DNA from: Nocardia terrae
GTDB taxonomy: Bacteria > Actinomycetota > Actinomycetes > Mycobacteriales > Mycobacteriaceae
Reading direction: 5' to 3'
Length of the DNA: 64,000 nt
Assembly: GCF_009760405.1 (NCBI RefSeq)
Contig: NZ_WRPP01000005.1
Span: 496,001 to 560,000 of the forward strand
Made by a program: the position numbers and the translations under genes. How positions within the stretch are numbered: position 1 is the first letter of the stretch; every line of letters begins with the position of its first letter. The notes under the pieces are model-generated. The model searched no databases and had not been told where the DNA came from. It saw only the letters and a list, made by a program, of their open reading frames with translations. Shown here one piece after another: positions 42,494 to 51,275 of this stretch.

Positions 42494-43141
42494 GTGGGAA
42501 GCGCCGTCGGCGGTGAAGACGCCACAGGCAGTCGGCAAACCGCTCGTCGGCGCCCGCCTGGTCGTCCTCGCCGCGAAATCGATCTTGAAGCAGTCGCGGA
42601 CGCGGCCGCAAAGCTATTCGCACAGGGTGGATACGAAGCCGTATCGATCGAAGCCACTGCCGAGATGCTGTCGGTGTCACGCGCAACCCTGTATCGAACC
42701 GTTCCCACCAAGGATCACCTGCTGGGGATTCTGTTCGAGCGCGCCACCCAGGATCTCCATCAATCGGCACTCGAACTGTTGGACCGAACAGCTGATCCGG
42801 GCGAACAGTTGTTCGGCCTCGTCCGACTGCAGATCGCCGCAGCAGTGGCGATGCGCCGGTACCTCATGGTGTTCTTCGGCGGGATCGGACTGCCCGACGA
42901 CGTCGTCGACCGGTGGCGCCAATGGTCGCGGGCGTACGAGGAAGTCTGGGTCGGCGCCGTGAACCAGGCGATGAGTGCCGGCGTCCTGGAACCCTCCGAG
43001 GACCCAGTGCTCACCACACGACTGCTCTTGGGGATGTGCATCTGGGTTTCGCGATGGTACCGGCCCGCCGAGAAATACTCCGACGAAGACATCACGAACG
43101 CCGCAGTCCAATTGATCGCTCAATACACCCGTCGCACATGA
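42494..43141 (+). CDS. TetR-family regulator, candidate reader of the TGAGAC element
   Basis: A 215-residue TetR protein with a GRPRREIDLEAVADAAAKL start and helix-turn-helix VSIEATAEMLSVSRATLYRTV. It is closely related to the regulator at 23028-23690 throughout, including ILLGMCIWVSRWYRP-like sequence at the C-terminus. GTG 42494 is chosen because AAGGAGAG lies six bases before it; ATG 42479 would put the ribosome-binding site inside the gene. Its promoter contains the TGAGAC element. A strong terminator follows immediately. Confidence 0.9.
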   Translation: MGSAVGGEDATGSRQTARRRPPGRPRREIDLEAVADAAAKLFAQGGYEAVSIEATAEMLSVSRATLYRTVPTKDHLLGILFERATQDLHQSALELLDRTADPGEQLFGLVRLQIAAAVAMRRYLMVFFGGIGLPDDVVDRWRQWSRAYEEVWVGAVNQAMSAGVLEPSEDPVLTTRLLLGMCIWVSRWYRPAEKYSDEDITNAAVQLIAQYTRRT

Positions 43142-43142
43142 T

Positions 43143-43173
43143 GATCGCCGCCGGAACGTTTCCGGCGGCGATC
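43143..43173. terminator. Strong hairpin terminator between convergent genes
   Basis: Perfect 14-bp arms GATCGCCGCCGGAA (43143-43156) and its complement (43160-43173) around a 3-nt loop, followed by ATTTG. It begins 2 bp after the TetR stop and serves the minus-strand thioesterase operon as well. Confidence 0.85.
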
Positions 43174-43213
43174 ATTTGTAGAGGCGATCATTGATAGAAC
43201 AGCAGTACCGAAC

Positions 43214-43702
43214 TCAGTCCCCGCGGGCTGGCCGCAGAGCCGCGCCCGCCACCATTGTTCCTTGACACGAGGCACAACGTCCACCGTCTCGGTCCTCCAC
43301 TATGACCTCCACGAAGGTGAGCCGCCGTCCGAACCGAACTACGTTGCCGCGCACTGTAAGTGGCGCCAGGGCAGGACTGTGGAACTGGGCGTTCAAGGTG
43401 CCCGTCGCGGCCAGATGCCCGGGGGACGCGATTCTGGACGCCAGCAAGCCCATCATCTGGTCGGCGATCGCGACCACTATGCCGCCGTTCACCGAACCGT
43501 TCGGGTTGGGCACCATCGGTGTCGACGGAACTACGAATGTCGCTGTGTCGTCGGAGACCTGCGTGCAAATGGCGCCCAGCTCGCTCATCATCGGCAGATT
43601 GTTCGCCCATCGAACCCAGTCCGCCGGGTCTCGATTCGTCGGAGGAAGCCATTGAACCTCTGCGGCGGACTGGGCCGATGGTTCCTGCGGAGCCGCAGTC
43701 AC
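43214..43702 (-). CDS. PaaI-type hotdog-fold acyl-CoA thioesterase
   Basis: A 162-residue hotdog-fold protein. NPNGSVNGGIVVAIADQMMGLLA is the central helix region with the usual N-G-G...D pattern, and LNAQFHSPALAPLTVRGNVVRFGRRLTFVEVIVEDRDG is the beta-sheet part. It should hydrolyse a CoA thioester, perhaps to release CoA or a stalled intermediate. GTG 43702 overlaps the stop of the preceding dehydrogenase-like gene (GTGA). Last gene of the thiolase operon. Confidence 0.85.
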   Translation of the reverse strand: MTAAPQEPSAQSAAEVQWLPPTNRDPADWVRWANNLPMMSELGAICTQVSDDTATFVVPSTPMVPNPNGSVNGGIVVAIADQMMGLLASRIASPGHLAATGTLNAQFHSPALAPLTVRGNVVRFGRRLTFVEVIVEDRDGGRCASCQGTMVAGAALRPARGD

Positions 43703-44781
43703 AGCCCCAACTCCGCCGCGAGGATCGCTGTCACCGACTCGCTGGAACAGCTGGCAAGGCGAAAATAGCGGGCATCGGCGAAAGCCTGAGAGATCGGGTA
43801 CTCGCGCATGTAACCGTAGCCGCCGTGCAACTGCAGTGCCTGGTCGGCCGCCCGGCACAGCAATTCACCGGCGCTCAGTGCCAAGGCCGCAGCGCGATAC
43901 GGTGCCAGCCGGCCCGCACAGTGGTCACGGACACAGGAATCCACCAGGGATTCGGTGCGGACGATCTCGGCCAGCAGTGCGGCAAGTGCGTACCGGGTGT
44001 TCTCGAAGCTCGCCACAGTACGACCGAAAACCTTTCGGCCCCTGACATAGTCGAGTGCCCAATCGAGCGCGGTGCGCGCCCCCGCGACCGCGAGCACTGC
44101 CGACCACAGCCGCTGATCGCGCTGTATCCGCATGAGGTTGCCGTGCACGAGATCCTGCTCGTCTACTTCGACGCCATCCAGATGGATATCGAAGAGGCCA
44201 GCGTCCGACAGACCCATCGGCTCGATCTCATTACAGATCCGCACGCCGGGTGCGCGGGGATCCAGCACTGCGACCCTCGGATCGCCATCCGGACCGGCGA
44301 CCGGAATCAGCAGGAGGCCAGCCGAAGCCGCGTTCACCACGCCGAGGACGACACCGTCGAGTCGGCCGCCGCCGGGCTGTGCGGAAAAGCGCACCGTATT
44401 GCCACCTACGGCGGCAATACGCTCCCCAGAAACCAGGTCGGGAAGCCATCGGGCCTGCTGTTCATCGGTCGAATCGTCCAACAGCGCCGGAATCGCCACA
44501 CCCACATGGGTTGCGAAGGACAAACCCAGCCCCAGCAACCCATTTCGTGCAAGCTCCTCGGCGCCGACCAGGCCGAAACGTGGATCGGGTACGGCAGCGC
44601 CGCCCAGTTCCTCCGGGACTTGTATGCCAAGGAATCCGTTACGGCCCGCGGCGGCGAACATCGCCGCCGCGGACGGTGCGGGCACCACCTCGCGCTTGAC
44701 AAACACGGCGAAGGAATCCCGGAACGCCTCGTGTTCGTCGTCGAATACCCGACGCGCGGTAGCCAATTCAGTCTCGCTCAT
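43699..44781 (-). CDS. Degenerate acyl-CoA dehydrogenase-like protein
   Basis: A 360-residue protein of acyl-CoA dehydrogenase fold (FDDEHEAFRDSFAVFVKREV; LQLHGGYGYMREYPISQAF). The FAD/substrate loop normally read as SEPxAGSD is missing: the region is AAVGGNTVRFSAQPGGG. The C-terminal YEGTSEIQ is replaced by RLASCSSESVTAIL. It may be inactive, a structural partner of another dehydrogenase, or a diverged enzyme. Translational overlaps at both ends with neighbours argue it is maintained, not decaying. Confidence 0.82.
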   Translation of the reverse strand: MSETELATARRVFDDEHEAFRDSFAVFVKREVVPAPSAAAMFAAAGRNGFLGIQVPEELGGAAVPDPRFGLVGAEELARNGLLGLGLSFATHVGVAIPALLDDSTDEQQARWLPDLVSGERIAAVGGNTVRFSAQPGGGRLDGVVLGVVNAASAGLLLIPVAGPDGDPRVAVLDPRAPGVRICNEIEPMGLSDAGLFDIHLDGVEVDEQDLVHGNLMRIQRDQRLWSAVLAVAGARTALDWALDYVRGRKVFGRTVASFENTRYALAALLAEIVRTESLVDSCVRDHCAGRLAPYRAAALALSAGELLCRAADQALQLHGGYGYMREYPISQAFADARYFRLASCSSESVTAILAAELGL

Positions 44782-45542
44782 GAGTTGGTCCACACCGGTG
44801 CACGCTTCTCCACGAACGCACGCGCCCCTTCCGAGGCATCGTGGGAGGAACGAACGATATCCGTGTGTGGCGCTTGGCGGGTGAACGCCTCGGCGAACGG
44901 CCAGTCGACGGACTGATCGACGAGCAGTTTCGCGGTGCGCACGGCCATCGGTGCGTTGGCGGCGATGACGGCCGCCAACGCCCGGGCCTCCTTCGCAGCG
45001 GTCCCCGCCAGCACCACCCGATTCACCAGACCGATTTCGGCCGCCCGCCCGACACCGATCGGTTCGCCGGTCAGCACGATCTCCATCGCAAGCGCGCGAG
45101 AGATTCGCCGTGGCAGCCGCAACACTCCGCCGGCTGCGGCGACCAGTCCGCGTTTGACCTCAGGAAGCCCGAACTCGGCATTCTCGGCCGCCACGATCAG
45201 GTCGCAGGCCAGTGCGATCTCCAATCCGCCACCGAGCGCCTTGCCTTCCACGGCGGCAATCAGCGGTTTGGTGGGTGGACGCTCCACGATGCCGAAGCCG
45301 CCGCGGGTCGCGGATATCGGCCGCTCCCGAGTCTTGCTGAACGCCTTGAGGTCCATGCCCGCGCTGAACACCGGACCGGTGGCGGTGAGAATCCCTACAC
45401 GCGCATCCTCGCGAGCCTCGAATTCGTCCAAGGCCGCCGAAATCGCTTCCGCGGTCGGCCGATCGATCGCGTTGCGAACCTCCGGCCGATTCAGCGTGAT
45501 GGTCGCGATCCCGTCGGCGACGTCGAACAGAACCGCGCTCAT
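44778..45542 (-). CDS. Enoyl-CoA hydratase (classical active site)
   Basis: A 254-residue crotonase-fold enzyme with both catalytic Glu of true hydratases: GKALGGGLEIALACD and FGLPEVKRGLVAAAGG. It should add water to a trans-2-enoyl-CoA. ATG 45542 overlaps the SDR stop (ATGA). Among the four crotonase genes in the window this is the only one with the full hydratase pair, so it is the best candidate for the hydration step of the cycle completed by the SDR and thiolase in the same operon. Confidence 0.93.
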   Translation of the reverse strand: MSAVLFDVADGIATITLNRPEVRNAIDRPTAEAISAALDEFEAREDARVGILTATGPVFSAGMDLKAFSKTRERPISATRGGFGIVERPPTKPLIAAVEGKALGGGLEIALACDLIVAAENAEFGLPEVKRGLVAAAGGVLRLPRRISRALAMEIVLTGEPIGVGRAAEIGLVNRVVLAGTAAKEARALAAVIAANAPMAVRTAKLLVDQSVDWPFAEAFTRQAPHTDIVRSSHDASEGARAFVEKRAPVWTNS

Positions 45543-46306
45543 CGCGGAGCCATCCGGATCGCACCGTCGAGCCGGATGGTCTCGCCGTTCAGCATTCCGT
45601 TGTCGATGATGGCCAGCGCCAGCTTGGCGTACTCGTCCGGGTCGCCGAGTCGACTGGGATGCGGAACGGTCTTCGCCAGGGAGTCGCGCACATCGTCCGA
45701 CAGCCGCGCCAGCAGCGGAGTGTCGAAGGTGCCGGGCGCGATCGTGCAAACTCGGATGTTCTTGCCGGCCAGGTCGCGTGCCGCGACGATCGTCATGCCG
45801 TGGATGCCCGCTTTCGCCGAGGCATACGGAATCTGACCGATCTGTCCTTCGAAGGCAGCCACCGATGCGGTCAGCACGCAGACACCTCGATCGCCGTCGA
45901 GCGGCTCGTTTCCGGCCATCCGCGCGGCGGCCAGGCGCAGCACGTTGAAGGTGCCGATCAGGTTGATCCCGACGACTTCCGAATAGAGTTCGAGCGAGCC
46001 CGGGGTGCCGTCCCTGTTCACCAGGCGCACCGCGCCGCCACGGCCCGCACAATGGACGACCGCCCGCAGCGCACCGCGTTCCTCGGCAGCGTCGAACACG
46101 GCATTCATGGCCTCCGGATCGCGCACATCGGCAGCGCGGAACTGCACCCGGTCGCCGAGTTCCTTGGCGACCGCCTCACCGTTGGAGCTCTCCAGGTCGG
46201 CGATTACCACACTCGCGGCTCCGCCATCGAGGAGTCGGCGCACTGTCGCGAGTCCGAGCCCCGAAGCACCGCCGGTGACGACAGCCGAGATTCCCTTGAT
46301 ATCCAT
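45539..46306 (-). CDS. 3-hydroxyacyl-CoA dehydrogenase-type SDR (HSD10/FabG-like)
   Basis: A 255-residue classical [14 protein letters not shown] cofactor loop (residues 11-21), HCAGRGG in place of NNAG, and YASAK catalytic Tyr/Lys. [19 protein letters not shown] and [10 protein letters not shown] resemble the type-2 3-hydroxyacyl-CoA dehydrogenases, which also act on hydroxysteroids and branched acyl-CoAs. It lies between hydratase and thiolase genes, fitting NAD-dependent oxidation of the 3-hydroxyacyl-CoA. Confidence 0.92.
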   Translation of the reverse strand: MDIKGISAVVTGGASGLGLATVRRLLDGGAASVVIADLESSNGEAVAKELGDRVQFRAADVRDPEAMNAVFDAAEERGALRAVVHCAGRGGAVRLVNRDGTPGSLELYSEVVGINLIGTFNVLRLAAARMAGNEPLDGDRGVCVLTASVAAFEGQIGQIPYASAKAGIHGMTIVAARDLAGKNIRVCTIAPGTFDTPLLARLSDDVRDSLAKTVPHPSRLGDPDEYAKLALAIIDNGMLNGETIRLDGAIRMAPR

Positions 46307-46330
46307 GTGTCTTCTCCAGTGTCCAGGCGC

Positions 46331-47521
46331 TCAGATGCGCTCGATGATGGTGGCGTTCGCCATGCCGCCGGCCTCGCACATGGTCTGCAGCCCGTAGCGG
46401 CCGCCCGTGGCTTCGAGTGCGCCGAGCATGGTCGTCATGAGGCGGGAACCGGAGGCGCCGAGCGGGTGGCCCAGGGCGATCGCACCGCCGCGGGGGTTGA
46501 GCTTCTTCGGGTCGGCGTCGAAGTGGTCACGCCAGGCCAGTGGCACGGGCGCGAAAGCCTCGTTGACCTCATAGTGATCGATCTGATCGATGGTCAAACC
46601 GCTTCGCCGAAGCACCTTTTCGGTAGCCGGAATGGGACCGGTGAGCATGGTGATCGGGTCGTCGCCGGCCACCGCGAACGAGTGGAACCGGGCCCGGGGG
46701 CGCAGACCCAGTTGCGCGGCGCGCTCCTCGCTCATGATCAGCATCGCGGAGGCGCCGTCGGTGAGCTGTGAGGAGTTACCCGCTGTGATGTGCCAGCCGA
46801 TCTCGGGGAAACGCGCGCTCATCTCGGAGGACTCGAACGACGGCCGCAACCGGCCCAACTGTTCGACGGTAGTCCCGGGCCGGGGCGTCTCGTCCTGGGT
46901 GACCAGAGTGCCGTCCGGAGCGATGATCGGGACGATCTCCCCGGAGAAGTCAGCAGCCACGGCGAGTTCATGCGAACGTGCGGAGAATTCGTCGAGCACG
47001 GCGCGGCTGTATCCGCGGCGAGCCGCAATCAGCTCCGCCGAGACTCCTTGCGACACCAGGCCGGGGGCATACCGTGCCGCAACCGAAGGGCCGTACGGAT
47101 CCTGTCCGATTCGCGCTGTCAGCATGGGGATTCGACTCATCGACTCCACGCCGGACGCGATCACGATGTCGTACGCGCCGGCGATCACGCCCTGTGCCGC
47201 GAAGTCTGCGGCCTGCTGACTGGAACCACACGCCCGATGCACCGCCGTGGAGGGGACGTGTTCGGGCAATCCGGCCGCGAGCCACGCCCAGCGGCCGACC
47301 GGACCGGACTGTTCCCCAACCTGGCTGACGCATCCGGTGATGACGTCGTCGACCTCACCCGGATCGACGTCATTGCGTTCGAACATCTGCCGCAGGACCT
47401 GCCCCAGCAGGTCGACCGGATGAACCGACGAGAGCGCGCCGCCCGGCTTGCCCTCCCGCGGTGCTCGCCCCTTGCCCATGGGTGAGCGAATGGCGTCGAC
47501 GATGACAGCCGTGCGCGTCAT
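46331..47521 (-). CDS. Acetyl-CoA acetyltransferase-type thiolase
   Basis: A 396-residue thiolase. The nucleophile is Cys98 in HRACGSSQQA; VNEAFA, GHPLGASG (catalytic His) and CEAGGMANA (second Cys) follow. It should release acetyl- or propionyl-CoA from a 3-ketoacyl-CoA. ATG 47521 is right after GACAAGGAG; the longer frame to 47566 crosses the promoter. First gene of an operon encoding thiolase, SDR, hydratase, dehydrogenase-like protein and thioesterase, that is most of a beta-oxidation cycle. Confidence 0.94.
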   Translation of the reverse strand: MTRTAVIVDAIRSPMGKGRAPREGKPGGALSSVHPVDLLGQVLRQMFERNDVDPGEVDDVITGCVSQVGEQSGPVGRWAWLAAGLPEHVPSTAVHRACGSSQQAADFAAQGVIAGAYDIVIASGVESMSRIPMLTARIGQDPYGPSVAARYAPGLVSQGVSAELIAARRGYSRAVLDEFSARSHELAVAADFSGEIVPIIAPDGTLVTQDETPRPGTTVEQLGRLRPSFESSEMSARFPEIGWHITAGNSSQLTDGASAMLIMSEERAAQLGLRPRARFHSFAVAGDDPITMLTGPIPATEKVLRRSGLTIDQIDHYEVNEAFAPVPLAWRDHFDADPKKLNPRGGAIALGHPLGASGSRLMTTMLGALEATGGRYGLQTMCEAGGMANATIIERI

Positions 47522-47542
47522 GTACCGCTCCTTGTCGCTAGA

Positions 47543-47594
47543 TAATTTTGAGCCTGACTGTCTCAAAGATAACCTGACCCAACCAGGTAGTCAA
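47543..47594 (-). promoter_or_regulatory. Promoter with TGAGAC element, thiolase operon
   Basis: Minus strand: -35 TTGACT (47589-47594), 17-bp spacer, -10 TATCTT (47566-47571), TGAGAC (47560-47565), N7, CTCAAAATT. TTTGAG/CTCAAA is a perfect inverted repeat around 9 bp. An AAGGTCGTTCA sequence just upstream (near 47594-47604) resembles half of the other palindrome. Confidence 0.75.
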
Positions 47595-47681
47595 AGGTCG
47601 TTCACTGCCCACACTTTTGGCGAATTGGCAAATTATCAGCTTCTGTCGCTGGATATGACCCAATCCGCGTGCCATGATGTG

Positions 47682-47691
47682 AGCGATCGTT
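47682..47691. promoter_or_regulatory. AGCGATCGTT, variant palindrome upstream of the racemase gene
   Basis: Lies 3 bp after a -10-like CATGAT (47673-47678) and 15 bp before the racemase ATG. One mismatch to AACGATCGTT. Confidence 0.5.
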
Positions 47692-47706
47692 CTCATTGGA
47701 GGAGAG

Positions 47707-48858
47707 ATGCAGAGTCGCACCAGAACCGGGCCACTGACCGGACTTCGAGTAGTCGAACTCGCCGGGATAGGCCCGGGCCCGTTCGCCGCCATGCTCCTGG
47801 CCGATCTGGGCGCCGATGTAGTCCGCATCGAGCGCCCGGACGGCTCCGGCAGCAGCCTTCCCCCGGAATCCGACATTCTCCGGCGCAACCGACGTTCGGT
47901 CGTTATCGATCTACGCGCGCCGGAGGGAGTACGGGCCGCACTCGGTCTCGTCGAACACGCCGACGTGCTGATCGAGGGCTACCGCCCCGGCGTCACCGAA
48001 CGCCTCGGCCTCGGCCCGGACGAATGCTGGGAGCGCAACCCACGGCTCGTCTACGGCCGGATGACCGGCTGGGGGCAGGAAGGTCCTCTGGCTGCCGCGG
48101 CCGGACACGATATCTCCTACATCGCCATTACCGGCGCTCTGGGCGCGATAGGTCGGCAGGGCGAACGCCCAGCGGTGCCACTGAACCTGGTCGGCGACTT
48201 CGGCGGCGGTTCCCTGTACCTGGCATTGGGGATACTCAGCGCGGTGTTCGAGGCCGGTCGATCCGGGCGCGGCCAGGTGGTCGACGCGGCGATCGTCGAT
48301 GGCGCGGCTTCGTTGACCACACTCATGCACTCGATGCTCGGCGCGGGACTGTGGCGTGATGAACGTGGCGTCAACATGCTCGACACCGGGATGCCTTGGT
48401 ATGACGTCTACGAGACGTCCGATGGCGGATGGATGGCAGTCGGCGCCCTGGAGCCGAAGTTCTATGCCGAGTTCGTCGCACTTCTCGGTATCGAGACAAC
48501 CGAGCACGATCGTAAGAATCCGGCGACGTGGGCCGAGCTCCGCGAGAAGATCGCGGCGGCATTTGCTGAGCGCACACGCGAGGAATGGTCGAAAATCTTC
48601 GAAGGCACGGACGCATGCGTTGCGCCTGCCCTAGGTTTCAGCGAGGCCACGCGGCATCCACATCTGCGAGCGCGCAACACATTCCTCGAGGTCGACGGGA
48701 TCACCCAGCCCGCACCTGCGCCCCGGTTCAGCCGGACTCCGGCGGCCATCCCCCAGCCGCCGGTGCGGCCCGGCGCACACACTCGACAGACACTTCTCGA
48801 ATGGGGCGTGTCCGACGCGGATGCCCTGATCGAATCCGGCGTGGCGGTGCAATCATGA
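47707..48858 (+). CDS. mcr: Alpha-methylacyl-CoA racemase (CoA-transferase III family)
   Basis: A 383-residue CaiB/BaiF-fold enzyme. His134 (GHDISYI), Asp164 (GDFGGGS) and Glu249 (LEPKFY) fall at a constant offset of eight from the catalytic His126/Asp156/Glu241 of the M. tuberculosis racemase as I recall them, so racemase activity is strongly suggested. It interconverts 2R and 2S methyl-branched acyl-CoAs, needed because dehydrogenases accept only the S form. This implies a methyl-branched substrate, such as an isoprenoid or sterol side chain. ATG follows TTGGAGGAGAG. Stop overlaps the next gene (ATGA). Confidence 0.9.
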   Translation: MQSRTRTGPLTGLRVVELAGIGPGPFAAMLLADLGADVVRIERPDGSGSSLPPESDILRRNRRSVVIDLRAPEGVRAALGLVEHADVLIEGYRPGVTERLGLGPDECWERNPRLVYGRMTGWGQEGPLAAAAGHDISYIAITGALGAIGRQGERPAVPLNLVGDFGGGSLYLALGILSAVFEAGRSGRGQVVDAAIVDGAASLTTLMHSMLGAGLWRDERGVNMLDTGMPWYDVYETSDGGWMAVGALEPKFYAEFVALLGIETTEHDRKNPATWAELREKIAAAFAERTREEWSKIFEGTDACVAPALGFSEATRHPHLRARNTFLEVDGITQPAPAPRFSRTPAAIPQPPVRPGAHTRQTLLEWGVSDADALIESGVAVQS

Positions 48859-49646
48859 CCGATATCTCGACTCCTCAGCACTCCTCAGAACACGACGAGG
48901 TGCTCGTCGAACGATGCGGCGCGGTCGCGGTGATAATCCTCAACCGCCCCCACCGCCTGAACGCGCTGACGCATGGGCAGATGGTCGAGCTGCGGCGCTT
49001 CCTGCTGCGGCTCGACAATGACCAGAGAGTGCGAGCGATCGTTCTCACCGGACAAGGCAGGGCCTTCTCCTCCGGCGCGGACCTGAGTGCGGGTCCCAGC
49101 AACGCCAAGTCCGTACTTCGCGACTATTACAACCCGCTCATTCGTGACATGGTCGGTATGGCCACACCGATCATCGCGGCCGTCAACGGAGTCGCGGCCG
49201 GAGCCGGCGTGTCCCTCACGCTCGCGTGCGATTTGCGCGTCGCGGCGGAAAGCGCCTCCTTCCGGATGTCGTTCGTCAATGTCGGGCTGGTGCCCGATGC
49301 CGGTGCGACCTGGCTGCTTCCCCGCGCAGTCGGCTCAACGAGAGCCGCCGAGATGGTGCTGCTCGGCAAGTCGGTCGATGCAGTCGCCGCGGAGCGTTTC
49401 GGGCTCGTGAACGAGGTCGTGCCGGACGACGAAGTACGCTCCCGGGCAGTGGAACTCGCCACCACCATCGCCTCACTCTCTTCGTCGGTGCGCTCCATCC
49501 GCAGATTGCTGCATCTGTCCTTCACATCCGACCTGTATGACCAGCTCGACGCCGAAGCGACCGCTCAAGGCATCGCGCAGCAAGGTCCCGATTTCGCCGA
49601 GGCGAAACGAGCCTTCGCTGAAAAGCGCCAACCGAAGTTCATCTGA
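48855..49646 (+). CDS. Enoyl-CoA hydratase/isomerase-family protein (PaaG-like)
   Basis: A 263-residue crotonase-fold protein. GVAAGAGVSLTLACD lacks the first hydratase Glu. VGLVPDAGATWLLPR has Asp in the position used by isomerases such as PaaG (1,2-epoxyphenylacetyl-CoA isomerase) and 3,2-enoyl-CoA isomerases. Double-bond isomerisation is therefore likelier than hydration. ATG 48855 overlaps the racemase stop; the longer frame from 48585 is a shadow of the racemase. A synthetase gene follows 21 bp downstream. Confidence 0.9.
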   Translation: MTDISTPQHSSEHDEVLVERCGAVAVIILNRPHRLNALTHGQMVELRRFLLRLDNDQRVRAIVLTGQGRAFSSGADLSAGPSNAKSVLRDYYNPLIRDMVGMATPIIAAVNGVAAGAGVSLTLACDLRVAAESASFRMSFVNVGLVPDAGATWLLPRAVGSTRAAEMVLLGKSVDAVAAERFGLVNEVVPDDEVRSRAVELATTIASLSSSVRSIRRLLHLSFTSDLYDQLDAEATAQGIAQQGPDFAEAKRAFAEKRQPKFI

Positions 49647-49667
49647 TCGTCCGAAAGGAGCGGAATT

Positions 49668-51206
49668 TTGCCGACCATCGGCGGCAGCGTGATCCAGAAC
49701 GCCCGGCGCGTTCCGAACCGCGAAGCAATCGTCGCCGGGGATCAACGCTGGACCTGGCGGGAGGTCGATCTGTCGGCCGCCCGGATGGCGGGTGCACTGC
49801 ACGCCGCAGGCCTGGGCAAAGGCGATCGTTTCGGCATCGTCTCGGGCAATACGCCCGGATTCCTGATCGCATCGTTCGCCGCTTCCCGGCTCGGCGCGAT
49901 CGTCGTGCCTATCAACACCCGACTGGCCGTGCCGGAGATCGAGCACATCCTGGCCGATTCCGGATGCGGGATCGTCGTCGCGTCGGCCGAACATCTGCCT
50001 CGGGTCGAGGCCGCGAGCAGATTCTCGGAGCACCTGAAGGTCGCCACCCTCGGGCCGAGCGGGGAGCTGCCCGACTTGCTCGATGCAGTCGTTCCGCCTC
50101 CACCTGTCGACGAAGACCGAGCATCCGAAAGCGATGACGCGTTCATCGTCTACACATCCGGTACGACCGGCAGCCCCAAGGGCGTACTGCTGGATCACCA
50201 TCGCGCAGTCTGGGCGGCCATGGCCCAGATCGTCTCGCTCGGTCTCCGCGACGGTGATCGTTACCTGCATCTACCACCGCTGTATCACTCCGGCGGGGTG
50301 GTCTTCCTCAACGCGATCACTCTGCTCGGCGGGACCAACATTCTGATCCCCGAATTCGACGCCGGGGCAGTACTCGAAGTGGTGGAACGAGAACGGGTCG
50401 CGGCCCTCCTGGGCGTTCCCACCATGTACCAGTTCCTACTTCGCCACCCCGACATCGACAACCGTGATCTCTCGTCGTGGCGGGTAGGCGCCTTCGGTGC
50501 CGCACCGATGCCGAGCACAGCCATCGAAGCGATGCTGTCGAAACTCCCTCAGGTGCGGTTCTTTCAGCAATGCGGCCAGACCGAGGCCGGTCCGACCGGC
50601 CTGTATTCGACCGTGGAACAAGTACGGGCCGAACCGGACTCGTCCGGCCATCTCGCTCAGCCTTTCGTCGAGGCGCGCATCGTCGATTCGGATGGCAGGG
50701 AGGTCGGACCTGGATCCATCGGTGAACTCGAACTTCGCGGAGAGCCGATCATGAAGGGGTACTGGGGCAATCCCGAAGCCACAGCGGCGACGCTGCACGA
50801 CGGCTGGCTGCGCACCGGCGACCTCTTCCATGTCTCCGCCAACGGCAGCATGAAGCTCGTCGACCGGCTCAAGGACGTCATCATCACCGGTGGCCGCAAT
50901 GTCTACTCGGCGGAGGTAGAACAAGCTCTGAGTCGGCACCCCGACATCATCGACTGCGCCGTCATCGGCCGACCGCATCCGGACTGGGGTGCCACCGTGC
51001 TCGCGGTGATCACCCCACGAGCAGGCGCAGGCATCACCGCCGATCTGGTGCGCGAACATTGCCGCGCGCTGCTCGCCGATTACAAGATTCCCCGCGAGAT
51101 CGTGCTCGGCCCGATCCCTCGCAACGCGGCAGGGAAGGTACGGAAGAGCGTTCTTCGCGAACAGTTCGAGCGTGCCACGGATCCAACGAATACGCCGGGC
51201 TCATAA
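49668..51206 (+). CDS. AMP-dependent acyl-CoA synthetase (medium/aryl acid type)
   Basis: A 512-residue acid--CoA ligase, third in the window and shorter than the two FadD-like ones. VYTSGTTGSPKG, QCGQTEAGPTG, WLRTGDLF, LKDVIITGGRNVYSAEVE and the C-terminal IPRNAAGKVRKSVLR (catalytic Lys) are in order. It begins with TTG at 49668, supported by AAAGGAG 9 bp upstream. It is in an operon with the racemase and isomerase, so it probably activates a methyl-branched or cyclic acid intermediate. Confidence 0.93.
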   Translation: MPTIGGSVIQNARRVPNREAIVAGDQRWTWREVDLSAARMAGALHAAGLGKGDRFGIVSGNTPGFLIASFAASRLGAIVVPINTRLAVPEIEHILADSGCGIVVASAEHLPRVEAASRFSEHLKVATLGPSGELPDLLDAVVPPPPVDEDRASESDDAFIVYTSGTTGSPKGVLLDHHRAVWAAMAQIVSLGLRDGDRYLHLPPLYHSGGVVFLNAITLLGGTNILIPEFDAGAVLEVVERERVAALLGVPTMYQFLLRHPDIDNRDLSSWRVGAFGAAPMPSTAIEAMLSKLPQVRFFQQCGQTEAGPTGLYSTVEQVRAEPDSSGHLAQPFVEARIVDSDGREVGPGSIGELELRGEPIMKGYWGNPEATAATLHDGWLRTGDLFHVSANGSMKLVDRLKDVIITGGRNVYSAEVEQALSRHPDIIDCAVIGRPHPDWGATVLAVITPRAGAGITADLVREHCRALLADYKIPREIVLGPIPRNAAGKVRKSVLREQFERATDPTNTPGS

Positions 51207-51275
51207 CCGGCCGGTGCCGCACCAACTCCCCAGCCATTTCTCGATTCTGATCCACTTCGCCGATAGTGATAGTAG

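Noticed and set aside
43360-44916. Plus-strand open frame (518 codons) opposite the thioesterase and dehydrogenase-like genes
   Set aside because: It spans two real overlapping minus-strand genes and encodes no recognisable motif.
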